Positions 14,601 through 26,600 of a stretch of DNA of 64,000 nucleotides are shown here, one piece after another (position 1 is the stretch's first letter; each line of letters begins with the position of its first letter). Under the pieces are notes generated by a model. The model did no database searches, had not been told where the DNA came from, and saw only the letters and a program-made list of their open reading frames with translations. The translations under genes were made by a program, and so were the position numbers. The DNA comes from Prinia subflava (lineage: Eukaryota; Chordata; Aves; Passeriformes; Cisticolidae), in assembly GCF_021018805.1 (NCBI RefSeq), contig NC_086259.1:18123501-18187500 (forward strand), read 5' to 3'.

Positions 14601-17600
14601 TTCCTTTGCTGTGTTCTCTGCTCTTCTCTGAGCTCTAAAAAAGGCTTCTGATATTTATTAACTCCTTCCATTTAAACATTGTTTTACTGAGTTCAGAGGT
14701 AGAAGCTTTGCAGATAAAACCTTTGGGTTTTCGTTCCTCCTTTCTGCTTGGGGAAATTGAAGTGTCACGGTGACCAGGGTTAACAGATGCACCAAAAGGT
14801 CAGCAAGGCACGTCATGTGTGAGCAATGAAAACCAAATCTTTCTCTGGTGGGTTTGACTGAAGCCTTTCCAAGAGGGCAAGACTGAAGAGAAGCTCTGGG
14901 GAAGCAGAGGGAGACTTCTGAGAAGAAAACAAGTTTTTAAAATACACAGGGAGGTCAGTGCAGTGCAGGTGATGGAGGATTCATATTACAGGAGCCCTCA
15001 AAGACCTGGCTGCAAAATCTGCTGAGTGCAGGCAAAGCCCCTCTTCCAGATTATATTCCTTTCCCCAAGATTGATTGTGTCCAGGAGATAAAGGGGCATA
15101 AACCAAGTGACATCGTGGTACCACCTTTTCACCACCTTCAAAATCCCCTCCCCGATGTTAACATCTACCCTGAATCCATTTTCTGCTCTGTATTATTTTG
15201 CCACTAATTGCACAATAATTCTTCAATTACTGTGGACTGGAGAACAGGGAAATCCATCTGTCGAGTGCTCTGTGTCCTTATGACTCCTCCTGACCTGAAT
15301 TTGGAAGGGCTTCGCTTTGCACCTCCTTTCCATTCCCTCGGGGTGTTGACTGCCAGGATCTGAGAGATTAAATTGAAGCTCCAAGCCCTGCCCTGCCTCA
15401 CTCCCAGCAATTCATGGGCTGGCAGAAGGCACAGATGAGCCACATATGAAGCAGCATCTGAATCAGGCTGTAATTTGTAGCCCAGGATATTCAAGTTGTG
15501 AAACTGGAGCTGTCTGCCTGCTAGGCGAGGCCAGAAATTGGTGATGTGAAATTCCCTTTCTGCTCAGAGAAAAGCAAGCTTTGGACCCCAGGGGATATCT
15601 TTGGGGTGAAGCTGGGAATCTGAATTAGCTGATGCCCCTTTCTCTCCTCACCTGGGCAGGCAGTGGGATTTGGGCAGTGGGAGAAAGAGCAGCCCAGGAT
15701 CCAGGGTCAGGACTCAGCATCCAGCTGTGCAGGTGAGTCAGGAGTGGTGTCTGGCATTTATTCTTTTTTAATATATATTTTTACCCTGTAACTTTATGAT
15801 TCTGTTGACTTTTCAAATCCAGTAATAAGCACTTTAACATCTTCAAAGTGCTTACAGATACTATCTCACCTAATCTCCCAGGGAAGGAACATAAGAAAAC
15901 GATCAGTAACAGATAAGAAACTGATTTAATTTTGTAGAAGAGCTCAAAGATTATGATGAATTAAAGACCCGATGTCAAACTACATCAAAGCAATGGAAAT
16001 GGGCTGGAACTTTAACCATCCAAGGTTTCTGGTATCCACTCTGAATTTGGCCTGGGTGTGGAGTCCCTTTTCTGGTGAAAGGGCAGAAGAAAGAATTCCA
16101 CAAAGAGCTGAGCTGATATCCCTGGGGAGCAGGGCTGATGGCTCCTTGGATGGTGGGGCTGCAAGAGCAGAGAGCTCCTCTCCCTCCAGCCCCTCGCAGT
16201 GGCCATTTGAGCCCTTCCACAGGGACAGGAGCTCGTGGCTCTCTTGGCAAGTGCCCACATTGCCCTGGCCAGAGCCAAGCCTGCTGCAGCCCTTGCCAGT
16301 GTCCCTGTGCTGGGAATAAATGTCACACCAAGGAATAAATTACAGCTGGGAGTGCCCAAATCCCAGAGAAGCGCCCAGTTTGCAGGTTAACACAAAGATT
16401 CTGGCTGATTTTGTTACAGGGGAGGCCAGCTGGATGAAAATATTTCTTTTTGGACAGTAGTTGTAGAAGAATGGGAGGACTGGGGTCATAGAAAGCCAAA
16501 ATCTTTGCAAGTGCCAAGTGCTGGTTTGAATGCTCTCTTTTCTTTCAAGACCTTCAGCTACTCCCTGCATGCTGAGAAACACTTTCTGAAGGGCCAGTTT
16601 GAAGTAGTACAGCACAAAAAAAGCATTTCTCCTTCAGAGAGCACGGAATACTAATTTAGGGTTGGCAAGTCGTGGGGAAAAAAAGGCTCCTCATGCTCCC
16701 CTTTCAGGCATGTTTCAGAGGATGTTTTTCCCCCCGTCCTTTTTGAATTTAATAATGTGTCAAATTAGGGTTAAAGTGCTCTGTTTCCTCAGCTCTGCTC
16801 TGACTTTGAGGCTGTACAAGACCTCCCCAGTTCTGCTTTTCTCTGGCATTGCTCAGATGTGAGAAAGTCCCAAAGGAATTCCGTAAAGGTGCTTGTTGAG
16901 CAAAGGAAAGCAGAGAAGGGGGCATTTAAACAAGGCAGGCATCAGCTCCACCCCAGCATCACTGGGTCTGGGTCTGCCTTGGAAAGTTTTTGTCACCTGC
17001 TCTTAAATAGATTTTTAGTGAGTCAACCCTCTGATATCAAACATTTGAGCACTGTTTGAGTGAGGGATGTCCCTGCTTTAGGTTAGAGTCCTTGTGTGCT
17101 GAGTAGATTGCTCATGTTCAGAACTCCTTTAGGACAAGATGGATTTGTTAAAAAAAAGCCAAAAGAAAAAAAAAAATTCCTGCACGGTTCCTCAAGCTTT
17201 ACACATCTAAAATCTCCCTCTGTCCTTGTGGGACAGGTCAGGGTGCTTTTGGAAGTGCTTGATGTGCCTCAGTGCCACTGCAGCTGTAAAAAACCCCCTT
17301 GGTGCAGAGCTCAGCCCTGCCCTGTCCCACAGAAATCTCCCCAAACTGTGCCCACACTGCCAATACAGACACCAGGAAAGTCTAGACTCAGGTGCAAATT
17401 GGCAATAATTTCTGAGCCAGGCTGGGTTTTATCTTGTAATGATGGTTCATTACACTAAATTATGCCCTTAATGACATCTTTGAATTGGTTTATTTTTTCC
17501 AAAGAATTAATTATGAAGACATTCTTGATTTGTGGAGCTTAAGTAGGAAAGTGCATCTACAGATGTCATCCAAAACCTGGGTTATAGGATTATGTATTAA

Positions 17601-20600
17601 TCTTTTAGAGCCATGAAAACATGTGGAAATTAGTGTTCAGGTTTTCTCTTGGAGCTCATCCCTGCCACACACGGGACAATGCAAATGTGTGAAATGTGGC
17701 AAGGCTTTAAATGCTGTGTGTGTGTGATGGCCATAAACCACGGACTGGTTCACTGTGTAAAACAGATCCACTGCACTCCCAGACCTCCATCAATCTCCAG
17801 ATTTTTACAGGGGCAGTTTCCTTTTCTTACCTGTGATCAAATAGTGCTTTAGAGCAGGTCTGGCTGATACCTGCCATGTCCAAACCTTTCACACAGAAAA
17901 TAAAACTGATGTACTGTGAGAAGCAGGGACTTAAATCCCTTTTTATGAGAGATACTGAGATGACTCTAAAGAGCTGTCATTGCCACAGTTGGGGTGGCCT
18001 AGAGCTGAAGGGATATTCTAAAATCAATGAAGCTAAACAAAGCTTTTGGAGGGAGATCAAACCAAACTGGTGTTTGGTTCATGTGCTGTGCATTTTCCAG
18101 ATATGGGATAAATAAAAGGTTGAATGAGGAATGAACAGTAAGAGAGTGAATTGCAGGTATCCAATTAACTCACTAAATCCAAGGCTTTTGGTAACTTAAT
18201 TATAACTCTGATGTTATAATCTTCTATCCTGCATGAGCAATGTCAGGAAACACAGATGACAACCTGGTATTCATTATATTGACCTGAATTCATGCACAAA
18301 GTATTTCAGGTCCTGCAGGTTTTTGGAGATGGATTGTACACTGAGATTAAGGAGAATGGCCCTGAAAATCACTGGGCTCTCTGCAAACATGCACTGCACA
18401 CGTGGCCGGGGAAAAGTTGCATTTTTCATCTTTTCTTCTCTGGGGAAATTCCATTTTCACACCTGTGAGGTCAGGCCTGGAAATGCCTCCCAGTTCTGAA
18501 TGGTCTCATATTGGACCATGTAGCTCTAAAATGCACCAAGATTTCCCTGATCTTATCAGGGAGCCTCTTGTCAGGCTGAAATGGGACCAGGTCATGTTCT
18601 CAAATCCAGCAGAGCCTCTCCCTGGCCTTTGGCATGACTCCCATGTTTATATTCATGACCATATGTAGTTATTACATGGATGATAAATTGATTTACATGA
18701 TTAATATCCACATATATAATCCAGAGGGAAGCACAGAGAGCAGGATTGTATCACCCCAGAGTTTAAAGCTGGCTTTTGAAATTATATGTGTGCATGGAGA
18801 TATCCTGAGCTGACAGCAAGGCTCAGCCTGCTGTGTCGGGCTGTGGCCTTGGTTTGTCCTGCTCCCAAGGACAATTACAGGGGACTCTGTGGCAGGCATT
18901 GTTTGGGTTAGAACTTTCTTTTCTTGGTGTAAATCAGAGCCCAGCTCTGACTCAGTTGCAACATCTGCAGCAGAAATTCCTTTAACCCAGCAGAGTGTGG
19001 AGCACAGCTCAGTCCTGTTCTCTTCCACCCTGTATCTCTCAGTGTTACCTCAGTTCCTTTGGGACCTTTTGAAAAATACAGAAAAAAAACTCATTCTCAA
19101 CCCTCATTCTCTCCTTCAGCCTTTTATTTAATAGTTTCTTCTTCTTCTCCCAATGCCTTCTCAATCTCATTTTCTCTTTTCCTTCCTCATTTCATCTAGA
19201 CTTTGTTTCATGTTGAATAAAGTGCATCTCCTGTAACAGGCAATTTAATTTAAAAAGAGATAACACCTATTTCATTTTTCCTTTTTGCAGCAGTCTCCTT
19301 CAAGTAGGCAAAGGTTCTCTGCACTGTGTTCTGTAATTAACTTGTCTTTGAGTCAACCGATATGCTCAACTAATGCAAATTATTTTCTGGCTAAGATCAT
19401 TTATTGGTTGAAAGAAAATTAATATTTTAATCAAAGTAACATTAAAAAGTAACTCAGCTGGTTTAGTGATTTGAAACTTTGGTGAAAAAAAATGGAAAAT
19501 TTCCAAAGGATGTCAATATTCAGGAGGATTTGATTGGATCTGAATGGGGTTGTGTTCTGCATCCTGCAGTTTTATGTAAGCCACATTACATTTCATCTTC
19601 CAAAATACTCCATGCTGCAGTAGAAAGGATCTTGGGCCTTTCAAAATGTCTTGGAAAAGAATCTGGGGGAGAGATGGGAGAAGTGGCTTTTATCCAGCTC
19701 TGACGACTCAGTCCCTGGCTGGAAGGACACCAGTGGCAGGCACAGGAGGATTAACCCTTTCCAAAACAAGGATCATGTCAGTGTTCCTGGCTCCTGCCTG
19801 AAGCAGGGTAGATGTGAGAGCAGCAGCTGTAGCAGTGGGGCAGAGACACTGCAGGATGGCTGTGGCAGAGAAGAGGGAGGAAAAATTCAGGGTGCTCAGG
19901 GTCCTGTGTGAGCCATCCCCAAGGAGGGTGCGATGGCCTCTCCACCATTCTGAGGGAATCAGAATCCTCTCCTCAAAGCCTCAGGCCAGAAATTCCAGCC
20001 ACACCAAACCTGGTCCACATGTTCTCACAGAAAGTTCAGGTTTCAGCCATCCAGTGGGTTTGTTCCAAAAAAGAATACAGAGATTTGCTGTTGACTTCAG
20101 CCTGACCGAGGTTTCACTTGTAAACTGCCTTAAAATCTCCAGCCCTTGGCTGCAGTTCATTTCTCTCACAAATCCCTGAGGTCATGATTCAACAAAACAA
20201 TAAATCCAGCTTAAGGGCTCCTTGTGCCAGCTCAGAAAAGTCATGACACAGAATCACATCACACAGAGCACTGATCCAGAGCAAGCAAACTTGCCTATTT
20301 GAGTGTATTAAAAAGTAATGAGAAGTTTATGTTGGACCAGAAGTCTCTGTCCTAATGAGGCATCTCCTGCAGCTACTCTCCAGCATTTTTACTCTATCAG
20401 AAATGGTCTGTCCTCTTCTAGGCAGGGAAAATGAGGGTGAATGCTGAGTCCTGCACTCAGCACTTCTCCAGAAGCACAATCCCAAGCCAATGTCTGCTGC
20501 ACATCAGTGGGGATTTCTGACAGATCAGCAGAGCTCTGCTATTGATGATCCCAGAACCAGGGCCCTGCCCCAGCTTGGGGCAAGGGAAAATGCTTGGAAA

Positions 20601-21019
20601 AAGCAGCAGTGCTTTCACAGAGGCACTCAGAGAACATCAGGGCAATCGTTTCTCTTGCTCCTTCCATCAGGGAAGTCAGCAAAGCTGCAGGGGCAAATCA
20701 CTGCAAAGGATTCTTCGTGAAGCACAGAAAGAGTCCAGTGAGATATCACCAAACGGGAGAGCAGCTGAGAAACCTTCCAGCTGTACTGGGGACCTGTTCC
20801 TGCCCAGTCCATCCCATGGAGGTTCCCTCAGCCTCTGCCAAACATGCCCTGGTAGTAAATGCCTGAAATCAGGCCTGAAATCATTTAAATTCTTTGTCTA
20901 GCAAGGGGAAACTCAGCAAATCCTGGAGATTCATTGTTAGAAGTTCCAGACTGAGCTCCTTTTGAGAAACAGAATTGATCCCTGATATCAAATTTACTTG
21001 AGTTTTCTGTTGTGGTGTT
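11601..21019. other. Non-coding stretch
   Basis: No exon recognised. A weak MIR-like match at 15,820-15,935 is the only named content. The sequence is otherwise unique. Confidence 0.65.
15820..15935 (-). mobile_element. Possible MIR-like relic
   Basis: AAGTGCTTACAGATACTATC, TCACCTAATCTCCC and ACAGATAAGAAACTGA resemble the reverse complement of the MIR central and 3' part. The match is weak and could be chance. Confidence 0.35.
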
Positions 21020-21029
21020 TTTTTGGGTT

Positions 21030-21094
<65 letters not shown>

Positions 21095-21181
21095 GGGGGT
21101 GGTGGTGGTTTGGCGTTTTTTTTTGTGGGTTTGTTTTTTTTGTTTTTGTTTTTGGTTGGTTGGTTGGTTGGTTGGTTTTTG
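21020..21181. repeat. T/G tract with poly-T, (TTG)n, (GGT)n and (GGTT)n blocks
   Basis: A T run of about 35 leads into nine or so GTT triplets, then GGGGGTGGTGGTGG, further T/G sequence, and GGTTGGTTGGTTGGTTGGTT near 21,153-21,177. The translated frames are artefacts. Confidence 0.95.
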
Positions 21182-22184
21182 TGGCCTGAAGCCATCATAC
21201 ATTTGCCTTAACTATGTCAACACTTTTTCTCTGGGAGTTGTGTTATTGTCTCATGATTTTTATTATCCATTTCCATCTGAGCTCTTTGACTCACTCAGGT
21301 GCCAGGTGAACATTTCACACTCACTGGGAACATTCTTTATGTTCCCCCAGCCATGCTGCTAAATCCTCCCAGCCAGAGAAACAACAGCTGAGACATCTGA
21401 GGTCGCATTCACAATAGCCAGAACAATCCCAGAGTCTCTTCCAGAAAACAAGGAATGGCAATAAACAAGGGAGAGGCTTCCCAGAAAGTCATTTCACAGT
21501 GAGCTCAGTCCATCCCAAGCTGCAAAGGATTTTGCAGAGTTTGTGGCAGCACTGCCAGCCATCCCCGATGGAGAATGAGGGGGAGCTTTGCAAATCTGAA
21601 GGCTTTGAGTGACATTTTTAGGGCCAGAGTCCATTCTGAACTCTGCTGTTATTCCCCTACAGCTGTTTTGGCTTTATAGCTGTTAAATATAATCTGTGCT
21701 GAAAGGGAAAAAATGGAAATGAGTTCATTAGTGATAATGCTCATTGTTTCCTTGCACAGTTTGTGTGCAGAGCACACAGCGCAGTGCAGCCCCAAGACTT
21801 TACCCACTGGAGGAGAGCCCCAGAGAGGAGTTTTCCCATGCCACAGCACTGACCCCCTGCAGCACACACAGAGTGTTTTGTTCTGCTCAAGCCAAGGTCA
21901 GCAGGCAGATAATCCTAAAACCTTTCCAAAAGCAAACAGAATTAAATTGTGTAACAAAAGACAGTAGTTCAATTTCTTGGAGTCAACCAAAATCGCAGAA
22001 CTCCTGGAGTGGATGGATTCCTGGCAATAAAGCAAAATCAGAGAGGCAGGGGGAAAAAAGAGAGAATGTAAAACAAAGAGGCATGTAAAATCATCACAAT
22101 CAATATTTTATTTTATAAGTGAGACAAATGGAAAGGAAAGATTACAGCAACACTGGGGTGGTCAAGATCTCATTGCAGTCTGCA

Positions 22185-22484
22185 GCTTCTCGCTGAGGGC
22201 AAGGGCAGACACTGATGTCCCTCTGGAGCTGTGGCAGGACCCAGGGGACAGCAGAGCTGGGCCAGGGCAGGTTCAGGGTGGAGATCAGGAGAGGTTCTTC
22301 CCCCAGAGGTGCTGGCACTGCCCAGGCTCTCAGGGAATGGGCACAGCCACAGCTCCAGGAGAGTCTGGACAGCGCTCCAGGGATGCCCAGAGTGGGATTT
22401 TGAGGGGCTGTGCAGGGACAGGAGCTGGGCTGGATAACTCCTGTGGGTCCCTTCCAGCTCAGGATATTCTGTGAATCTCTGAGA
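22185..22484 (+). mobile_element. CR1 LINE 3'-end fragment
   Basis: About 300 bases follow the CR1 3' region in order: AGGTTCAGGGTGGAGATCAG, GAGGTTCTTCCCCCAGAGG, GGGATGCCCAGAGTGGGATT, TGGGTCCCTTCCAGCTCAGG, and the ATATTCTGTGAATCTCTGAG terminus. No open reverse-transcriptase frame is present. It is a typical 5'-truncated dead copy. Confidence 0.93.
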
Positions 22485-23290
22485 ATTCATCCAAGCTAAT
22501 TGTACTTCCTCTGGAACCACAGGATACCCATATTAACACCAATTTTTGGCATCTTGAATGAGTCTGTGATCAATAATGAAAACATTAACCAGGAATAGGT
22601 GTTTTACAAATCTCCATGGAGATATTGTCATGGCAAATCAACAATGCCTAGTGTGTGACACGCATTCATATTAATACCTCTAATTCATCCAAAATATTCT
22701 GTTTTTTCATTCTTGCAGCGTGCTAGAAAAAGATATCACATCTTGAATGGGATTCTAATTGCTAGCAGAATGCTCAGTTGTTGACAGATACGGCTTCCTG
22801 CTGGAAATAAATGTAAACCAGAATAGGAAAGCTGACCTGATCCAAGTGAGGTCTTTTTGAGGTGAAAAACAGAACAATAACCGGATGCAGGTAGATAAAA
22901 TTTTTCCTGTGCACAAAAATTCAGTGGGACGTGCTGATTTTGCAGAACTAAAGCCTTTCCCAGGAATACATCAATTCCGTTTGGCAGGGAAGAAAAAAAA
23001 GTGAAGTTGAATAGTTTACATTTTTTATACTACCTGTTATTTATTGCTCTTTGAAGAATTAACAATAATAGAAATGTCAGTGGTAAGACAAAATTTCTTA
23101 TACATACACAAACAGTGTATCAAAATCAACACAAAATGGTTTGGTCGTGTAAAAAATATATTTTGCTTTGTTGTAGGCATAACAACTTTTTGTGGGTTTG
23201 TTTTGGTTTTCTTTTCTCTCAATGAGTATTTTCTGAAGTTTTGGCTGTGTTTAAAAACTTTCATCATTTGAAATACAATCAAATTAGAGT

Positions 23291-23650
23291 AGTCAATATA
23301 GAATATATAGCCAATATAGAATATATAGCCAATATAGAATATACAGTCAATATAGAATATGTAGTCAATATAGAATATACAGTCAATATAGACTATACAG
23401 TCAATATAGAATATATAGCAAATATAGAATATACAGTCAATATAGAATATGTAGTCAATATAGAATATACAGTCAATATAGACTATACAGTCAATATAGA
23501 ATATATAGCAAATATAGAATATACAGTCAATATAGAATATGTAGTCAATATAGAATATATAGTCAATATAGAATATACAGTCAATATAGAATATACAGTC
23601 AATATAGAATATATAGTCAATATAGAATATACAGTCAATATAGAATATAT
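23291..23650. repeat. AT-rich 18-bp minisatellite, 20 units
   Basis: The unit is AGTCAATATAGAATATAC with point variants only; 20 units fill 360 bp exactly. Units 4-8 are repeated identically as units 9-13, a 90-bp higher-order repeat. Because 18 is a multiple of three and neither strand has a stop in one frame, spurious frames (NIEYTV and FYIDCI repeats) appear on both strands. Confidence 0.98.
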
Positions 23651-26600
23651 GTGCTTTTATCTTGTGGGTGTGTGGGGCAGAGAGAGCAGGATTGATGAAT
23701 AAACTAAAAGGATTCCAGTTCCTGTTTTTGGTACTTTGTGCTGTTGGACAGGACTGGAGACTTTGGCCATTTTTTACTTTGTTGATCACTCAAAGACCAG
23801 AAATAAACACCTGCTGAGGGAAGCTGTCAAAATGTTTCTTCCTGGCTTTTTAGAAAACAAATTCTGAAGGCTGGAGACAACATGACAAATAAATGAACAG
23901 CTCAGTTACCCAAGTGCCTTTCATGAACAAGGACAGAATACAGAATAAAATGAAAGCCCCTGCCAGAACGGGGTTTTATGCTGCATTCAGGCCCACTCAA
24001 GAGAGGAGTATATTTAGACATGTGAGGAGACACCAAGAGAGGATTTTCTGTTAATCTGGAGCAGACAAAGCAGGATCCTCTGTTCCTTACCCTGTCATTG
24101 CCTTGAGACGTGCAGGGAGGCAAACAGAGGAGCTGTACCACGGGCTCCAGCCCTTGTTCAGGTCCTTTAGCAACCAAATTAAATTGACACCACCCTCAGC
24201 CAGGTCAGGGTAGGTACAAGGACACTGCAGGGTCAGTGGGAATGGTGTGGAACAGAATAATGACATTCAGGGGTCTCCAGATGGGTCTCAGCGATTGCCA
24301 CAATCATATATCACACACCTCTGGCACTGCAGTAAAGAGAAAGGGACTGGAATGATCAAAAAGGGGGTTTCCACATGGAAATTCTCTTGTTCTGCTTCCT
24401 TTGAAAAGGACTGTATGTGTTGCATTATTTCCACCTTTGCAGAAATATTTTATCTCAAAAAGAGTCTTATTAAATAATCTCCTGCTGGGATTGACTTACA
24501 GAGGGGGGTTATCTGAGCACTCCAGAGGGCTCTGAAAATAGAAGATGGTAAATGCTTCAGTCAGGGAGAAAGTACATGTCTGTTCATAAACGTTAATGTG
24601 AAACGTCCCAGTGTGTTGGAGACACAGAAAATTGTGGCTATTGAATTCATTTTCTCACTAAAAATATTCTAGTCAACTCCAAACAGTCTCCTCTCCTCAT
24701 CTGTGTTTCCAAAAGCCCTCTAAAGATTTTATCTTTGAAACCAACTTCCTTTCCATCTTCTGCTTTGTCATCTTTGCTTTTGGGGTCAGTTTTTCTTTCT
24801 TAGTTTCTTTCTTTGTCAGGCTGCCTCCCCTGTAACCAGTGCTGTGTCTTCCACTAAAACACATGTTGGTTGTGGAGGAATCTCCAAGCACAAACAAGCT
24901 CCTGAATGAGGAGGAAATCTTGAGGAACTGTGTGGAGAACTTTTATTTTCATGTGTCTTCAACAGCTTGGGGATCCCTAAGTGATCCCTGACCAGATCAG
25001 TGTCCAAAGGGATTATCAAAGCATTGCACCCAGAGAAAAGTTAAATGATGATTCAGAGGTGGAGGACAGATAATGTTATTTCTGAGTCAAATTATCCTTC
25101 CTTTCCATACTTAATTAAGAACACAATCTCGCTGGGGGCTGAAAAGCTCTGGCTTCAGTTTGCATGGACACATCGGATGTGTCTGACTGCCCAAATATTT
25201 CACCCTTACATTTTACAGCAATAGCTGGGGCTATAAAAAGCATGGCAAAAAGCCTATTGATTCCATCTGAACAGGAGCCAGTAGAAGCTGATTTTACCTG
25301 GACACTGTTCTCTAACAGATGTAGCTCAGTAATAATTCACGTTGTTGAATCCAACACAAAGCTGTGAATGCACAATAAAAAAAAATCACAGTTCTGAGTC
25401 TGTTATTTTCCTCTCTGCTTAATCAACAGGAGCAGATGACCTGTAATAAAAGATTTTTACCATTTCTTCTGCACTGCTTTGTTGAAATGAAATCATCTTT
25501 CCCCCTGGAGGAGTGAGAGGGTAACACTGCACCCCATTACTATTTATGAGACATTTTCTCTGGTGATGCTTTCACCACACCACATTTGTAACTTGAAACA
25601 TGATCAGGAGCGGAAAGCCTGGTAGAATAAAAAGGTTGTTGTTCTGTAGGAAAGGAAAGTGAGGTACAATTTCAGTCCTGGGCTAACAGAGCTTTATCTC
25701 AGGTGATACCAGCAGAGGAGATGTTGCTGTAATTTCCTCCCCTGAAGTAATTTGCTGAGGCACATTAATTAGTCACTGCAGCAGCGACCTGCGGTGTGTC
25801 CAGCCACAGGGAAGCTGTGAGTGAGTGAGGGGACAGACAAGAGTTCTCCAGTTCTGTTCTGGAAAATACCAGAGGTCCCTGGGAGAGTCTGGGTACTCCC
25901 ATACCCCTCAGGAGGAGGATTTTCAGGGTTCCATGGAGGTTTATCCCAAATCCACCTCATGTCCCAATCAACCTCATACATCAGGGTGCTGAATGGGAGC
26001 TCTCTGTCCCCTCAGTGTTCAGAGAGTTCTGAACATAAACTGTGGATGTCTTTTCCTCCTTTCCCTTGAAACCGATCTGCCTGTGGATTCAAATACTGAA
26101 TTTCAGGCCTGGCCATGATTTGTATTGGTCTGTCATGCTTAGAACATGAAAAGTGAATGAGAGGACTCTGTTTCTATTCCAGCTCCCAAACCCGTTTCCA
26201 TCTAGACCACATTTCCCTCACAAAGAACCTTTCAAAAGCAAAGAATTTCAAAAATCACTGCTATGAGTGGTCTGAGAATCTACATAGTAAAGAAGTCCCC
26301 AAACGATCTGTCCTCATTGCAGATTTGTTTGTTAGCTTGAGTTTCTTGCTCCAGCAATGGGTCAATTTTCACACACATACAAAAAGATCTTTTGTTTTCC
26401 CAAGTGTGTGTGAATTTTGTGGAATTCTTTTAGGATACAGAAAAGCATATCTTTATTTTCAAAGCCTAGCATGCCAGAACCAGTTGCTTTGAAAACATCC
26501 TCGCCTCTAACGTGTTTTTTATTAGGAGAATGTACTCCCAAACTGAAATCAGCACCAGTTTTCAGGAAGAAACCCAGTGTGTTCTTACCTTGACATCTGT

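Noticed and set aside
23037..23789. 250- and 153-codon frames with FYIDCI and NIEYTV repeats
   Set aside because: They are the two strands of the 18-bp array, whose unit length is a multiple of three.
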